A DNA stretch of 64,000 bases from the NCBI RefSeq assembly GCF_004919085.1, contig NZ_STGL01000003.1:372001-436000 (forward strand), given 5' to 3'. This DNA comes from Nocardioides sp. GY 10127 (GTDB taxonomy: Bacteria > Actinomycetota > Actinomycetes > Propionibacteriales > Nocardioidaceae). Below, piece by piece: positions 1 through 8,703 of this stretch; position 1 is the first letter of the stretch; every line of letters begins with the position of its first letter. The translations under genes were made by a program, and so were the position numbers. The notes beneath the pieces are model-generated. The model saw only the letters and a list, made by a program, of their open reading frames with translations, made no database searches and was not told where the DNA came from.

Positions 1-877
1 GCTCGCGGACGATCGGCTCCTCCGACCCGTCGTCCAGGACGACGAGGACCGGGCGCGGGGTGCGCTCGTCACCGTCGGCGAACGGGTCGTCGAAGACGTC
101 GCGGGGACGGGCGCGCTCGATGACCGGGAGCACCTGCTCGACGTCCCCGGCCAGGGCCGTGCGGCCGCTGGAGCGGCGCAGGCCCTCGGCGACACGGCGC
201 GCCGCGCGGGCGGCCAGCACGGTGCCACCCCAGACGACGGGGGTCTCCTCGGCGAGCGCCATCGCCAGCATCTTGGCCGGGTTGACGGCGATGTCCTTGC
301 GCGGGCCGGCGTCGATGGCCACCTGGTCCAGGGCGGTGGCCACGGCCTCGGGGTCGCAGTCGGGCCCGAGCTGCACGTCGTGCAGGAACGACAGCATGGT
401 GACGGCGGTGGCGAGCTGGTCGCGGGTCACCGAGGGCAGGACCGTGGCGTCGCGCCCGGTCGCGTGGTCGGCGACGAGGGACCCGGCGGGGGCCGAGACC
501 ACGACCTGGCAGCCACGACGGCAGGCCTCGGCGACGGCGGAGGCGGTGCCGTGGTCGGCACCGTCGGGGGCGAGCACCACGACGAGGTCGAGGCTGCCGG
601 CCCAGCCGGGCAGCTGGGGCCCGGGCCAGGCGACGAACGGGACGGGGCACCACGGCTCGAGCACCGCGCGCAGCAGGCGGCTGTCGGGGCCGGCGGCCAC
701 GACGGCGCGCGGCCGGTCGTTGTCCTTGGCCCGGGAGACGGCCTCGGCCAGGGCCTCGGCGGCCTCCCCGACCTCGCGGCGCACCCGGGCGCCCGACTCG
801 GCGAGGAACCGGAGCCTCGCGTCCGCGGCGCCCAGCGCCGTCTCGTCGTCCAGTCGCGACTCGTCGAACCAGCTCAC
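1..877 (-). CDS. SIS-domain sugar-phosphate isomerase-like protein (3' end outside window)
   Basis: The reading frame runs off the left edge, so 292 N-terminal residues are visible. It starts with GTG (875-877, MSWFDESRLDDETALGAADA), with an AAGGA-type ribosome site just upstream. Its composition and place behind manB and the Trm112-like gene match the actinobacterial SIS-domain protein (M. tuberculosis Rv3256c neighbourhood) often named glucose-6-phosphate/mannose-6-phosphate isomerase. A Rossmann-like stretch (LDLVVVLAPDGADHGTASAV, about residues 110-130) fits a SIS sugar-phosphate fold. It is the last visible gene of a minus-strand group DUF3499-manB-Trm112-SIS, 100 bp after the Trm112-like gene. 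The likely role is interconverting hexose-6-phosphates for GDP-mannose and cell-wall sugars. Enzyme specificity is not shown by the visible part; family assignment is fairly safe. Confidence 0.8.
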   Translation of the reverse strand, partial: MSWFDESRLDDETALGAADARLRFLAESGARVRREVGEAAEALAEAVSRAKDNDRPRAVVAAGPDSRLLRAVLEPWCPVPFVAWPGPQLPGWAGSLDLVVVLAPDGADHGTASAVAEACRRGCQVVVSAPAGSLVADHATGRDATVLPSVTRDQLATAVTMLSFLHDVQLGPDCDPEAVATALDQVAIDAGPRKDIAVNPAKMLAMALAEETPVVWGGTVLAARAARRVAEGLRRSSGRTALAGDVEQVLPVIERARPRDVFDDPFADGDERTPRPVLVVLDDGSEEPIVRE

Positions 878-977
878 GCGTTTCGTCCTTCGTTCCTCGC
901 GCCGCGGGCGCCTCGCTGCGCCGCGGGTGGTGCAGGGGTGGTGCAGGTGCTCCAGGTGGTGCTCGGCGGGGGTCGCC

Positions 978-1175
978 TCAGGGCTGTCGGGCCTCGTCGA
1001 CCAGGAGCACGGGGATGTCGTCGCGGACCGGGTAGGCCCGGCCGCACTCCCCCGTGCAGGTCAGCTCCACCTCGACCCCGTCGGGAGCGCCCGGGGCGCC
1101 CTCGACCAGGTCGAGCGTGCCGTGGCACGCGGGGCAGACGACGATGGCCAGCAGGCCGGGGTCCAGCGCGGTCAC
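978..1175 (-). CDS. Trm112-like zinc-ribbon protein
   Basis: A 65-residue protein with two Cys pairs (C14-x2-C17 in VVCPACHG and C40-x3-C44 in LTCTGECG) followed by AYPVRDDIPVLL, the signature of the Trm112/UPF0434 family. In other organisms Trm112 proteins bind and activate methyltransferases; the role of the bacterial stand-alone form is not settled. The GTG start at 1173-1175 overlaps the manB stop (GTGA, 1172-1175), which implies translational coupling. The stop is at 978, with the SIS gene 100 bp downstream. The same trio order is common in actinobacteria. No anomalies. Confidence 0.85.
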   Translation of the reverse strand: MTALDPGLLAIVVCPACHGTLDLVEGAPGAPDGVEVELTCTGECGRAYPVRDDIPVLLVDEARQP

Positions 1176-2575
1176 GCGGTACCTCCACGGATCGTGCTGA
1201 GCACCTCGTCGCGGAGGGTGGCCATGGTGGCCTCGTCCTTGCCCTCGGCGTTGAGGCGCAGCAGCGGCTCGGTGTTGGACGGACGGACGTTGAACGTCCA
1301 GTCCGCGTGGGCGACCGTGAGGCCGTCCAGACGGTCGGTGGTGACGCCCTCGCGGGCGCCGTACTCGGCCTCGATCGCGTCCATGACGGCGGCCTGGTCG
1401 GCCACCTCGGAGTTGATCTCGCCGGAGCGCGGGTAGCGGGAGAAGGCGCCCAGCAGCTCGGAGAGCGGCTGCTCGGTGCCGGCGAGGGCACCGAGGGCGT
1501 GCAGGGCGGCCAGCATGCCGGAGTCGGCACGCCAGAAGTCCCGGAAGTAGAAGTGGCCCGAGTGCTCGCCGCCGAAGATCGCCTCGGTCTCGGCCATCTT
1601 GGCCTTGATGAACGAGTGACCCACGCGGGTGCGGACCGGGGTGCCCCCCAGCTCGGTGACGATCTCGGGGACGGCGCGCGAGCTGATCAGGTTGTAGATG
1701 ATCGAGGAGCCCGGCTCCTTGGCGAGCTCGCGGGAGGCGATGAGGGCGGTGATCGCCGAGGGGTCCACGGCGTTGCCGAGCTCGTCGACGAGGAAGCAGC
1801 GGTCGGCGTCGCCGTCGAAGGCGAGACCGACGTCGGCGCCCTCCTCGAGGACGCGCTTCTTGAGGTCGGTCAGCGTGGACTCGTCCAGCGGGTTCGCCTC
1901 GTGGTTCGGGAACGTGCCGTCGAGCTCGAAGTACATCGGCACCAGGTCGACGACCTCGGCGAGCTTGGCGAAGACCGCGGGGGCGGTGAAGCCGGCCATG
2001 CCGTTGCCGGCGTCCGCGACGACCTTGAGGCGACGACCGCTGACCGGCGCGAGGCCGAGCAGGTGGTCGACGTAGGCCTCGAGGAGGTCCTGCTCGGTGA
2101 TCGTGCCCGGCGTCGCGGCCGGCACGAAGGCGCCGTCGGCGACGTCACCGGAGGTCACCAGGTCGCGGATCTCCCGCAGCCCGGTCTCCATGCCGACCGG
2201 CTGGGCGAAGGCCCTGCACATCTTGATGCCGTTGTACTGGGCGGGGTTGTGGCTGGCCGTGAACATGGCGCCCGGCTGGCCCAGGTGGCCGGAGGCGAAG
2301 TAGAGGCCGTCGGTCGAGCAGAGGCCGATGAGGACCACGTCGGCCCCCGCCTCGCTGGCACCCTTGGCGAACGCCGCGGCCATGCCGGGCGAGCTGGGGC
2401 GCATGTCGTGGCCGACGACGACCGTGCTCGCACCCACGACGCGCACGAAGGCGCGGCCGGTGGCGTGGGCGAGGGTCTCGTCGAGCTGGTCGGGGACGGT
2501 GCCGCGCACGTCGTAGGCCTTGAAGATCGCGTTGACGTTCTCGGCGGACAAGGTGGCGGGGACGCTCTCGGTCAT
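1172..2575 (-). CDS. manB: Phosphomannomutase/phosphoglucomutase
   Basis: A 467-residue alpha-D-phosphohexomutase that converts hexose-6-phosphate to hexose-1-phosphate, feeding GDP-mannose (with the guanylyltransferase at 11.1-12.2 kb) and glucose-1-phosphate pools. All four family loops are visible: phosphoserine loop TASHNP (Ser about 108), Mg-binding loop DGDADR (254-259), sugar-binding GGEHSG (335-340) and phosphate-binding RPSNTEP (431-437). Length is usual for bacterial PMM/PGM. It follows the DUF3499 gene by 10 bp and overlaps the Trm112-like gene by 4 bp, so the three are probably co-transcribed. Orthologue by context of Rv3257c. Substrate preference (mannose versus glucose) cannot be read from sequence. 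Confidence 0.93.
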   Translation of the reverse strand: MTESVPATLSAENVNAIFKAYDVRGTVPDQLDETLAHATGRAFVRVVGASTVVVGHDMRPSSPGMAAAFAKGASEAGADVVLIGLCSTDGLYFASGHLGQPGAMFTASHNPAQYNGIKMCRAFAQPVGMETGLREIRDLVTSGDVADGAFVPAATPGTITEQDLLEAYVDHLLGLAPVSGRRLKVVADAGNGMAGFTAPAVFAKLAEVVDLVPMYFELDGTFPNHEANPLDESTLTDLKKRVLEEGADVGLAFDGDADRCFLVDELGNAVDPSAITALIASRELAKEPGSSIIYNLISSRAVPEIVTELGGTPVRTRVGHSFIKAKMAETEAIFGGEHSGHFYFRDFWRADSGMLAALHALGALAGTEQPLSELLGAFSRYPRSGEINSEVADQAAVMDAIEAEYGAREGVTTDRLDGLTVAHADWTFNVRPSNTEPLLRLNAEGKDEATMATLRDEVLSTIRGGTA

Positions 2576-2585
2576 GGGCGTCAGC

Positions 2586-2945
2586 CTAGGCGTCCGGCCC
2601 GAGGACCCGCAGGTGACCTCGACGAACGCCCGGCACCTCCGGCCCGTCGGGCGGCGTGGTTCTCGTCACAGGACGCGGGCGGCCCGCCTCGCGCACGGCG
2701 TCGGCCAGTGCCAGGAGGTCGTCGTCCGACGGCCCGGAGGGCTGGGGCGCCGCGAGACGCAGCACCTCCCAGCCCCGCGGGGCGGAGAGTCGCTCGCTGT
2801 GGGCCTCGCACAGGTCGTAGGCGTGGGGCTCCGCGTAGGTGGCCAGGGGGCCCAGCACGGCGATCTGGTCGGCGTAGACGTAGGTGAGCGTCATGACCGC
2901 CGCCCGACCGCAGGCGGTGCGGGAGCAGCGGCGGGTGGGACTCAC
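2586..2945 (-). CDS. DUF3499 family protein
   Basis: A 119-residue protein of unknown function, start GTG at 2943-2945 (MSPTRRCSRTACGRAAV). It has C7-x4-C12 and a second CxxH (C46, H49 in YDLCEAH), so a small zinc-binding fold is plausible. The core ATLTYVYAD / LGPLATYAEPHAYDLC / APRGWEVLRL pattern is typical of DUF3499 (Rv3258c neighbourhood in mycobacteria). It opens the minus-strand manB group, with manB starting 10 bp downstream. It diverges from the metallopeptidase-like gene across 85 bp, which should hold both promoters. Function not inferred. Confidence 0.85.
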   Translation of the reverse strand: MSPTRRCSRTACGRAAVMTLTYVYADQIAVLGPLATYAEPHAYDLCEAHSERLSAPRGWEVLRLAAPQPSGPSDDDLLALADAVREAGRPRPVTRTTPPDGPEVPGVRRGHLRVLGPDA

Positions 2946-3030
2946 GGGAACAGACGGTACCCGCGCCCGCCGACGGTCGCGGTCAGGCGCGCGGTGGCAG
3001 CCGCCGACCGGCGGCTCGTAGGCTCGCCCC

Positions 3031-3483
3031 GTGCCCAGCCAGTCCCCCCGACGCCGCGACCGCCACGGGCGTGGCCGCCGCGGCCCCGTCGTCTCCCCCG
3101 GCCCGCTGCCGGCCCCGCTGCCGCTGGGCCGGGGCCCCCACCGGACGTCGGCGGAGCGGTTCGACGACCTCGTCCTGGACGTGGCGGACCTGCTCGAGGC
3201 GCGGTGGGGCGACAAGCTCGCGGAGCTGGAGTGGGCGGTCGAGGACGTGCCGGTCGTGCCGCCCGAGGCCGCCTGGGACGACCCGGTGCCGCTGGCCCGG
3301 CTGCTGCGGGCGCCGGCGTCCGCCCCGCGGCTCGTCGTGTTCCGGCGGCCGCTGGAGCTGCGGGCCACCCACCGCGAGGAGCTCGCCTCGCTCGTGCACA
3401 CCGCGGTGGTCGAGGAGGTCGCGCGCTACCTCGAGCTCCCGCCCGAGGACGTCGACCCCGACTACGACCCCGGGGACGACTGA
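3031..3483 (+). CDS. Zincin-like metallopeptidase family protein (DUF1025), degenerate active site
   Basis: A 150-residue protein, GTG start at 3031, with a basic 20-residue N-terminus, then the family core RFDDLVLDVADLLEARW, LRLVVFRRPLELR-type strand and a C-terminal helix. It matches the actinobacterial metallopeptidase family protein next to DUF3499 (Rv3259 position). The usual HExxH zinc motif is not present: the corresponding helix reads LVHTAVVEEVARYL, leaving H and E but not the second His. Proteolytic activity is therefore doubtful; a structural or regulatory role is possible. Acidic C-terminus (DPDYDPGDD). Divergent from DUF3499 and convergent with the DUF5719 gene, with a strong hairpin between. 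Confidence 0.75.
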   Translation: MPSQSPRRRDRHGRGRRGPVVSPGPLPAPLPLGRGPHRTSAERFDDLVLDVADLLEARWGDKLAELEWAVEDVPVVPPEAAWDDPVPLARLLRAPASAPRLVVFRRPLELRATHREELASLVHTAVVEEVARYLELPPEDVDPDYDPGDD

Positions 3484-3510
3484 GCCGTCCCCCGGCTGCG
3501 ACCCCACGGC

Positions 3511-3552
3511 CTGACCCGCACCACCGCCTCGGGTGGCCGTGCTGCGGGTCAG
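3511..3552. terminator. Bidirectional hairpin between convergent genes
   Basis: CTGACCCGCA (3511-3520) pairs perfectly with TGCGGGTCAG (3543-3552), with a nested CCACC/GGTGG inner hairpin. It lies between the convergent metallopeptidase-like gene (ends 3483) and the DUF5719 gene (ends 3549) and overlaps the latter's stop. No U-tract, as usual in high-GC actinobacteria. Confidence 0.6.
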
Positions 3553-5189
3553 TCGCCCTCGCCCGCCGTGACGTCGCCCGGCTGGACGTGGGGCACCGCC
3601 GAGGTCGACGGCAGTGTCGAGAGGCCCAGCACCGCGGCCCCGTCGCCCTGGGAGCCGCCCACCACGACGGCCCCGCGCAGCGTCCCCGCGAGCGGCTCGA
3701 CGAGGGCAGCGGCCGCCTTCGCCGGCACGGCCACGGACGTCCCCGTGCTCGCGGCCAGCTTCACGGTGCGGCGCGACAGCACCGAGCCGTCGTCGGCCAG
3801 CAGCGTCACCCGCGCCGACACCTCGTCCGAGTCGTCGCCGGAGCCGTCCGCGGTGAGGACGAGCGTCGAGGACGTCCCCGACAGCGCGACGGCCGTCGCG
3901 GCCCCGGTGGTGGTGGAGCCCCCGTTCGAGCTCAAGGTGGTCGCGGGCGTGACCTCCACGAGGTCGTTGCTCTCCACGAGGCGCAGGGTGCCGGTCAGCG
4001 GCTGGTCCGCGGTCACGACGACCGCCACGGCGTCCTTCGCGGCGGCCGACGAGAGGACCTTGGTGAGGTCGATGGTGCCCACCTCGTCCGGGGAGAGCCG
4101 GAGCGTCGGCGTGCCGGAGGCGTCGAACGTCGCGTCGTCGGAGACGAGCTGCACGCTGACCTGGGTGGAGTCCGTGCCCGCGTCGTGGACGACGAGGGTG
4201 GCCGAGTCCAGGTCGGACCCGAGCCCCGCGACGCCGGCCAGCACGAGCCGGGTCGACGAGGAGGACTGGCCTGACAGGTACTCGCTGGTGGTCGGCTCCG
4301 CGAGCCGGTCCACGGTGTCGACGGCGCTGACGGCCAGCCGACCCCGGTCGACGCTGACCTCGACGGCCAGGTCGCCGGTGACGGCGACCAGCTTGGCCAG
4401 GCGCAGGCGCACCGTGCCGCCCGCGGGCACGGAGACGCCGCGGAGGCTGTCGTCGGTGATGTCGCCGTCGGCGCTGTGCACCACCAGGTCGGCGGTGGCC
4501 GTGCCGGCGTCGGGGTTGTGCAGCACGATGACCGAGGAGTGGGCCGGGCTCGCGCCCAGGCCGGTGAACCACTGGTCGGTGGTCGGCGAGGGGCAGACGG
4601 TCGCCGCCAGCCCCTCGCTCCCGGTCGAGGTCCGGGTGGCCGAGAGACCCGGCGCGAGGCCGTCGACCCCGGCGACCTCGGTCTCGGCCGAGCCGGACGA
4701 GGAGCCGACCGAGGCGGAGGCCTTGGCCGAGGTGGCCAGGTCGACGTCGCGCCCGCCGGCCGTCACGGAGCCGTCACTGGAGCCGTCCTGCGCGTCGTCC
4801 GTCGTGCCGGAGGTTCCGGCGAGCGCGAGGGACGGCGCGGAGACGATCGTGACTCCCCCGTCGTCGGTCGCCTCGGGGCAGGTGAGGTCGGTGCTCGTGA
4901 CGGCGGCCTGGTCGGGCGCCGCCCCGGCGTCGGCGCCGCCGTCGGCGGGGTGGACGAGCAGCGCCAGCACGACGGTCACGACGACGAGGACCGCCGCCAC
5001 GACGAGACCGGTCAGGGAGGGGCCGTGGGCCACCGGCGCCGCGCGGCGTCGCCCGCTGCCCGTCTCGTCCGGCGTCTCGCCCGGCGCCGGCTCGGGCGTC
5101 GAGTCAGAGACCTGCTCGGGAGTGGGCTCGGGAGTCGGCTCGGGGGCCTGGTCGGGGGTCTGCTCGGGGGTCTGGTCGTCGGAGGTCAT
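3549..5189 (-). CDS. DUF5719 family membrane-anchored extracytoplasmic protein
   Basis: 546 residues from ATG 5187-5189, overlapping the stop of the upstream glycosyltransferase by ATGA. The N-terminal 40 residues are a Pro/Glu/Thr repeat (TPEQTPDQ, EPTPEPTPEQ). One transmembrane segment follows (SLTGLVVAAVLVVVTVVLALL, about 67-87), then a Ser/Thr/Ala-rich exported part with repeated beta-strand-like blocks (VSVPAGGTVRLRLAKL, SPDEVGTIDLTKVL, AVPAKAAAALVEPL). This is the layout of DUF5719, which in actinobacteria sits directly after the large GT2 gene near whiB2. The coupling suggests both proteins act on the same surface polymer or glycoprotein. No catalytic motif is seen and function is unknown. 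Confidence 0.75.
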   Translation of the reverse strand: MTSDDQTPEQTPDQAPEPTPEPTPEQVSDSTPEPAPGETPDETGSGRRRAAPVAHGPSLTGLVVAAVLVVVTVVLALLVHPADGGADAGAAPDQAAVTSTDLTCPEATDDGGVTIVSAPSLALAGTSGTTDDAQDGSSDGSVTAGGRDVDLATSAKASASVGSSSGSAETEVAGVDGLAPGLSATRTSTGSEGLAATVCPSPTTDQWFTGLGASPAHSSVIVLHNPDAGTATADLVVHSADGDITDDSLRGVSVPAGGTVRLRLAKLVAVTGDLAVEVSVDRGRLAVSAVDTVDRLAEPTTSEYLSGQSSSSTRLVLAGVAGLGSDLDSATLVVHDAGTDSTQVSVQLVSDDATFDASGTPTLRLSPDEVGTIDLTKVLSSAAAKDAVAVVVTADQPLTGTLRLVESNDLVEVTPATTLSSNGGSTTTGAATAVALSGTSSTLVLTADGSGDDSDEVSARVTLLADDGSVLSRRTVKLAASTGTSVAVPAKAAAALVEPLAGTLRGAVVVGGSQGDGAAVLGLSTLPSTSAVPHVQPGDVTAGEGD

Positions 5190-8100
5190 GCCGCGCTCCC
5201 TCGCGTGCCGTCGGTGGCCTGGGCCCGTCGTCTGCTCCGTCTGCTGAGGCTGCGTCGCGGTGCGGCACGCCCGGCGGCACCGTCGAGGTCCTCGCCGTCG
5301 ACCGGCCCACGCCGGCCGCGCGGACCGCCGGGCCTGCTGGGCAGCGCCCCGAGCAGCGCCGCCAGGACGCCGAGGACGCCGAGGACGACCAGCGTCCAGC
5401 GTCCGGCGGAGGTGGCGTCGACGGCCGCGTCGTCGCCGCTCACGTCGTCCACCTTCCACGCGCGGGTGGTGCGGCCGTCGCTGCTGGCCTGGCTGAGCCC
5501 GGCCGCGGCGTCGAGGACGGAGGCGACCCGGCGGTCGGCCCGGGTGCCGGTCTCGTCGGCGGCGGAGAGCACGACGTAGGTGATGCCCAGGTCGCCCAGC
5601 TCGGCGACGTCGGCCTCGGTGGGGCGGGAGACGAGGTCGCGCACGAGCCGGGTGGTCGCCGGGTCGCTGGGGGTCAGCGCCAGGACCTCGGAGGTGCCGA
5701 TGGTGGCCGTGCCACCGCGTCGCACCTCGTAGGAGAGCCCCTCGGCGACGCTGCCCTGGAGCAGCAGCACCGCCGGCACCTCGCCGTCGGCGTCCGGCAC
5801 CACCATGTAGGCGGGGACCACGGAGGAGCTCTCGTCGCCGAGCTCGTCGGAGCCGGTGAGGAACCACGCGAGGCCCGTGACGGGCACGAGGGCGGCGAGG
5901 ACGCCGACCACCGCGATGCCGATCGTGCCGACCCGGCCGGAGCCGACCAGGCCGTGGTCGTGCTCGTCCTCCTGGTGCAGGAGCGCGCCCAGGCCGCCCA
6001 GGCAGGCGGCCACCACGAGCGAGGCCTGCACGACCAGCAGCGGGCCGGAGAGTCCGGCCGGGGTCGAGCCGCCCGCGAGCGCGATGCTCACGGGCGAGGC
6101 GGCGAGGGCCACCAGCACGGCCGCGGCGGCCACGGCCCAGCAGGCCGCGACGGCGGCGCGGGTGCGCGAGGGCAGCAGGGCCACGACCGCGAGCACGGGC
6201 AGCACGACGCCGGCCGCGACCGGCCACGCCGTGTCGGTGAGGCGCCCCAGCAGCAGGTCGAGCCCCGTCGGAGCGGGCGACGGCTGCACGCCCGGGTCCA
6301 TCAGCAGGGCGGCCGGTCCGAGGGAGACCAGCGTCGGCAGCCACCAGGGCAGCAGGACGAGGAGCGGCACGCCGAGCGCGGTCGCGACCGGGCCCCACAC
6401 CGAACGGGTGCGCACGAGGCTCGGCGCGAGCCGCAGCCCGGCCAGCGTCAGCGCGAGGACCAGGACGGCGGCGACGGCCCAGATGAGCGGCGCCGCGGCG
6501 GTGACCGCCGCGAGCAGCAGACCGGTGCGCCAGGCGGCCCGGCGGCGGCGGTCGGCCTCGGGGTCGGCGAAGCCGAGGGCGGCGTGGGCGAGCCACGGCA
6601 GGAGTGCGCCGGCGAGGACGGCGCCGAGCCGCCCGTCCGACCAGGCCCCCGAGGCCGCGGGCACGAGCGCCCAGGCCGAGGAGCCGACGAGGAGCATCCA
6701 CCGGGGCAGGCCCTGGGGCCGCACGAGGCGGCCGGTGACGCGGAGGAACCGCCACGCCCCCCACAGGCCCACGGGAGCGGCCAGGACGAGGACGACGGAG
6801 ACGGCCACGGCCGGGGAGCCGCCGAGCACGGCCGCGAACCACAGCAGGGGCCCGACGAGGGCGGGCGCGGGGACGGACGTGCCGGTGCCGAGGTCGTGCT
6901 CGGCCCGGGTCCACAGCACCCACCACTCGTGCCAGGTCTCGGGGGCCGGCGCGAGCCCGCCACCGGTGAGCGTGCCGAAGGCCTGGTGGGCCGCGGCGAC
7001 GAGCGCGAGGACGAGCAGGCCCAGCAGGACCGCCACGGGGTTGGCGAGGAACCGGGCGACGAGTCCGGAGTCGGCGCCCACGACGTCCTCGTCCTCCTCG
7101 GCGCGCTCGGCGGCCAGCCGACGGGCGGCGAAGGACGACGGGTCGGCCAGCGCGGCGGCCTCGCGGCGGCGCTCGGCGACGTCCGCGGCGCTGCGGAACA
7201 GCGCGGCGACCAGGTCGCCCACGACGTCGAGGCCGTGGCGGTAGGGCAGCCAGGGCGGTGGCAGCAGCGCGCGGACCTCCGCGACGGGCGCGGTGGCCAG
7301 CGGCTTGCGCTCGCGGCGCGCGGCCCGCATCGAGCGGGGCTGGGCGACGGTCGCGAGCAGCGCGGCGAGCTCGTCCAGGGCCTCGCCGGGCGAGCGCACG
7401 AGGAGGAACCCGAGGACCCGCAGCAGGGTGCCCAGCGTGAGGCGGACGAGCTGGAGCGGGAGCCGCCACCCGCCCGGCGAGTTGGCGAGCAGGACGAACA
7501 GCGCGGCCCGGCGCTCGGCGAAGTGGGTGTGCCGGCCGGTGAGCGGGGTGCGGCGCAGGCCGCGGTGGGCGGCCTCGGCGTGGAAGACGACCGCCTGCGG
7601 CACGACGACCGTGGTGCGCCCGTTGGCGGCGGCGCGCCAGCCCAGGTCGAGGTCGGAGCCGAAGACGGGCAGCCGCGCGTCCAGCCCGCCGAGCTCCTCC
7701 AGGGCCGAGCGGCGCACGAGCAGACCCGCGGTGTTGACGGCGAGGACGCGGCGGGGGTCGTCGTGCTGGCCCTGGTCGTACTCGCCGCGCTCGAGGCCGG
7801 TCTCGCGCCGGCCGGTGCCGGAGAGCGTGACGCCCACCTCGAGCAGGCGGCGCAGCGAGGGGAACTCGCGGTGCTTGCAGCCGAGCAGGTCGGCGTCGGG
7901 GAACTCCTGGGTGCCCAGCGTGAGGGCGAGCAGCGCGTCGGGGGCCGGTGCGGAGTCGTCGTGGAGGAGCCAGACCCACTCCACGTCGTCGGCGAGCATC
8001 GACAGCCCACGGCGCACGGCCTCGGGGTAGCTGGTCTCCCGCGGCATCCGGGCCACGGGCCCGAACGTCTCCTCGAGGAGCTCCGCGGAGCCGTCACGGC

Positions 8101-8221
8101 TCCCGGTGTCGACGCACAGGACGTGCTCGGGCGGCCGGGACTGGCCCTGCAGCCCGTCGACCACCACGGGCAGCCACCGCATCCCGTCGTGGCTGACCAC
8201 CAGGGCTGCGACCGCGCCCAC
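5186..8221 (-). CDS. Very large GT2 glycosyltransferase with multi-span membrane domain
   Basis: About 1011 residues. The N-terminal third is a GT-A domain: VAALVVSHDGMRWLP, VLCVDTGSRDGSAELL, VWLLHDDSAPAPDAL (donor DDS acid motif) and FGSDLDLGWRA. After about residue 350 the protein is a polytopic membrane region with roughly a dozen hydrophobic segments (e.g. PVAVLLGLLVLALVAAA, LLAAVTAAAPLIWAVAAVLV) and an extracytoplasmic loop near the C-terminus. Start chosen at GTG 8219-8221 because GGGGGAG lies about 9 nt upstream; a TTG at 8257 gives 12 more residues but no ribosome site. It shares an overlap with DUF5719. Probably transfers a sugar to a lipid-linked or surface polymer; substrate unknown. 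Confidence 0.82.
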   Translation of the reverse strand: MGAVAALVVSHDGMRWLPVVVDGLQGQSRPPEHVLCVDTGSRDGSAELLEETFGPVARMPRETSYPEAVRRGLSMLADDVEWVWLLHDDSAPAPDALLALTLGTQEFPDADLLGCKHREFPSLRRLLEVGVTLSGTGRRETGLERGEYDQGQHDDPRRVLAVNTAGLLVRRSALEELGGLDARLPVFGSDLDLGWRAAANGRTTVVVPQAVVFHAEAAHRGLRRTPLTGRHTHFAERRAALFVLLANSPGGWRLPLQLVRLTLGTLLRVLGFLLVRSPGEALDELAALLATVAQPRSMRAARRERKPLATAPVAEVRALLPPPWLPYRHGLDVVGDLVAALFRSAADVAERRREAAALADPSSFAARRLAAERAEEDEDVVGADSGLVARFLANPVAVLLGLLVLALVAAAHQAFGTLTGGGLAPAPETWHEWWVLWTRAEHDLGTGTSVPAPALVGPLLWFAAVLGGSPAVAVSVVLVLAAPVGLWGAWRFLRVTGRLVRPQGLPRWMLLVGSSAWALVPAASGAWSDGRLGAVLAGALLPWLAHAALGFADPEADRRRRAAWRTGLLLAAVTAAAPLIWAVAAVLVLALTLAGLRLAPSLVRTRSVWGPVATALGVPLLVLLPWWLPTLVSLGPAALLMDPGVQPSPAPTGLDLLLGRLTDTAWPVAAGVVLPVLAVVALLPSRTRAAVAACWAVAAAAVLVALAASPVSIALAGGSTPAGLSGPLLVVQASLVVAACLGGLGALLHQEDEHDHGLVGSGRVGTIGIAVVGVLAALVPVTGLAWFLTGSDELGDESSSVVPAYMVVPDADGEVPAVLLLQGSVAEGLSYEVRRGGTATIGTSEVLALTPSDPATTRLVRDLVSRPTEADVAELGDLGITYVVLSAADETGTRADRRVASVLDAAAGLSQASSDGRTTRAWKVDDVSGDDAAVDATSAGRWTLVVLGVLGVLAALLGALPSRPGGPRGRRGPVDGEDLDGAAGRAAPRRSLSRRSRRRAQATDGTRGSAA

Positions 8222-8289
8222 GTCCGTGTTCTCCCCCTCTGCTGACACGATCGGCAACAGTAACCGTCCGGGCCGTCATGACCCATCCG

Positions 8290-8307
8290 CCGGCGGGCAC
8301 CCGCCGG
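8290..8307 (-). terminator. Small GC hairpin downstream of whiB
   Basis: CCGGCGGG (8290-8297) and CCCGCCGG (8300-8307) form an 8-bp perfect stem with a 2-nt loop, just beyond the main whiB terminator hairpin on the minus strand. Probably supports termination before the GT2 gene; it could also sit in that gene's leader. Confidence 0.35.
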
Positions 8308-8317
8308 GGAGAAGCAG

Positions 8318-8352
8318 CGCGCCCCGGTCCGCTAGGGGTGGACCGGGGCGCG
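8318..8352 (-). terminator. whiB terminator hairpin
   Basis: CGCGCCCCGGTCC (8318-8330) pairs perfectly with GGACCGGGGCGCG (8340-8352), a 13-bp stem with a 9-nt loop, beginning 5 bp after the whiB stop. This separates whiB transcription from the glycosyltransferase gene on the same strand. Confidence 0.7.
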
Positions 8353-8356
8353 TGGC

Positions 8357-8611
8357 TCAGACTGCTCGCTTCTTCAGCTTGCGACGTTCTCTCTCGGAGA
8401 GACCGCCCCAGATCCCGAAGCGCTCGTCGTTCTCGAGTGCCGACTCCAGGCACTCGGAGCGGACCTCACACGTGAGGCAGACCTTCTTGGCCTCCCTGGT
8501 GGATCCGCCCTTCTCGGGGAAGAACGCCTCGGGGTCGGTCTGAGCGCACAGTGCGCGCTCCTGCCAACCGCCCTCGTCGGCGTCCGTCTCGAGGAGAAAC
8601 AGTTCTCTCAC
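8357..8611 (-). CDS. whiB2: WhiB-family [4Fe-4S] transcriptional regulator (WhiB2/WhmD type)
   Basis: 84 residues from GTG 8609-8611 (MRELFLLETDADEGGWQERA). The four iron-sulfur cysteines are present: C22, then C45-x2-C48-x5-C54 (CLTCEVRSEC). The conserved GIWGGLSERERRKLKK turn and basic tail follow. The tail contacts DNA and/or sigma A in this family. WhiB2/WhmD proteins control cell division and septation in mycobacteria and sporulating hyphae in Streptomyces. The upstream extension to 8650 is open but lacks family similarity, so the shorter start is preferred. The gene is monocistronic: a promoter-like TTGACT/TGTAAT pair upstream and a strong hairpin downstream. Divergent from cofD as in M. 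tuberculosis (whiB2-fbiA). Confidence 0.92.
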   Translation of the reverse strand: MRELFLLETDADEGGWQERALCAQTDPEAFFPEKGGSTREAKKVCLTCEVRSECLESALENDERFGIWGGLSERERRKLKKRAV

Positions 8612-8703
8612 GAATCCGCCCTTTCGACCCGTCCGTCTCGTGCTTCGCAACGCCGGGCCACATCTGGTGGCCTGCGCCCACCCCCGCTGCTGACACTGAT
8701 GGA

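Noticed and set aside
380-2887. Open frame of more than 800 codons on the plus strand antisense to manB
   Set aside because: Shadow of manB and the SIS gene; the minus strand carries all recognised motifs.
3549-7979. One giant minus-strand frame across DUF5719 and the GT2 gene
   Set aside because: Its first two thirds are a low-complexity shadow of the GT2 frame; only the last 546 residues are real.
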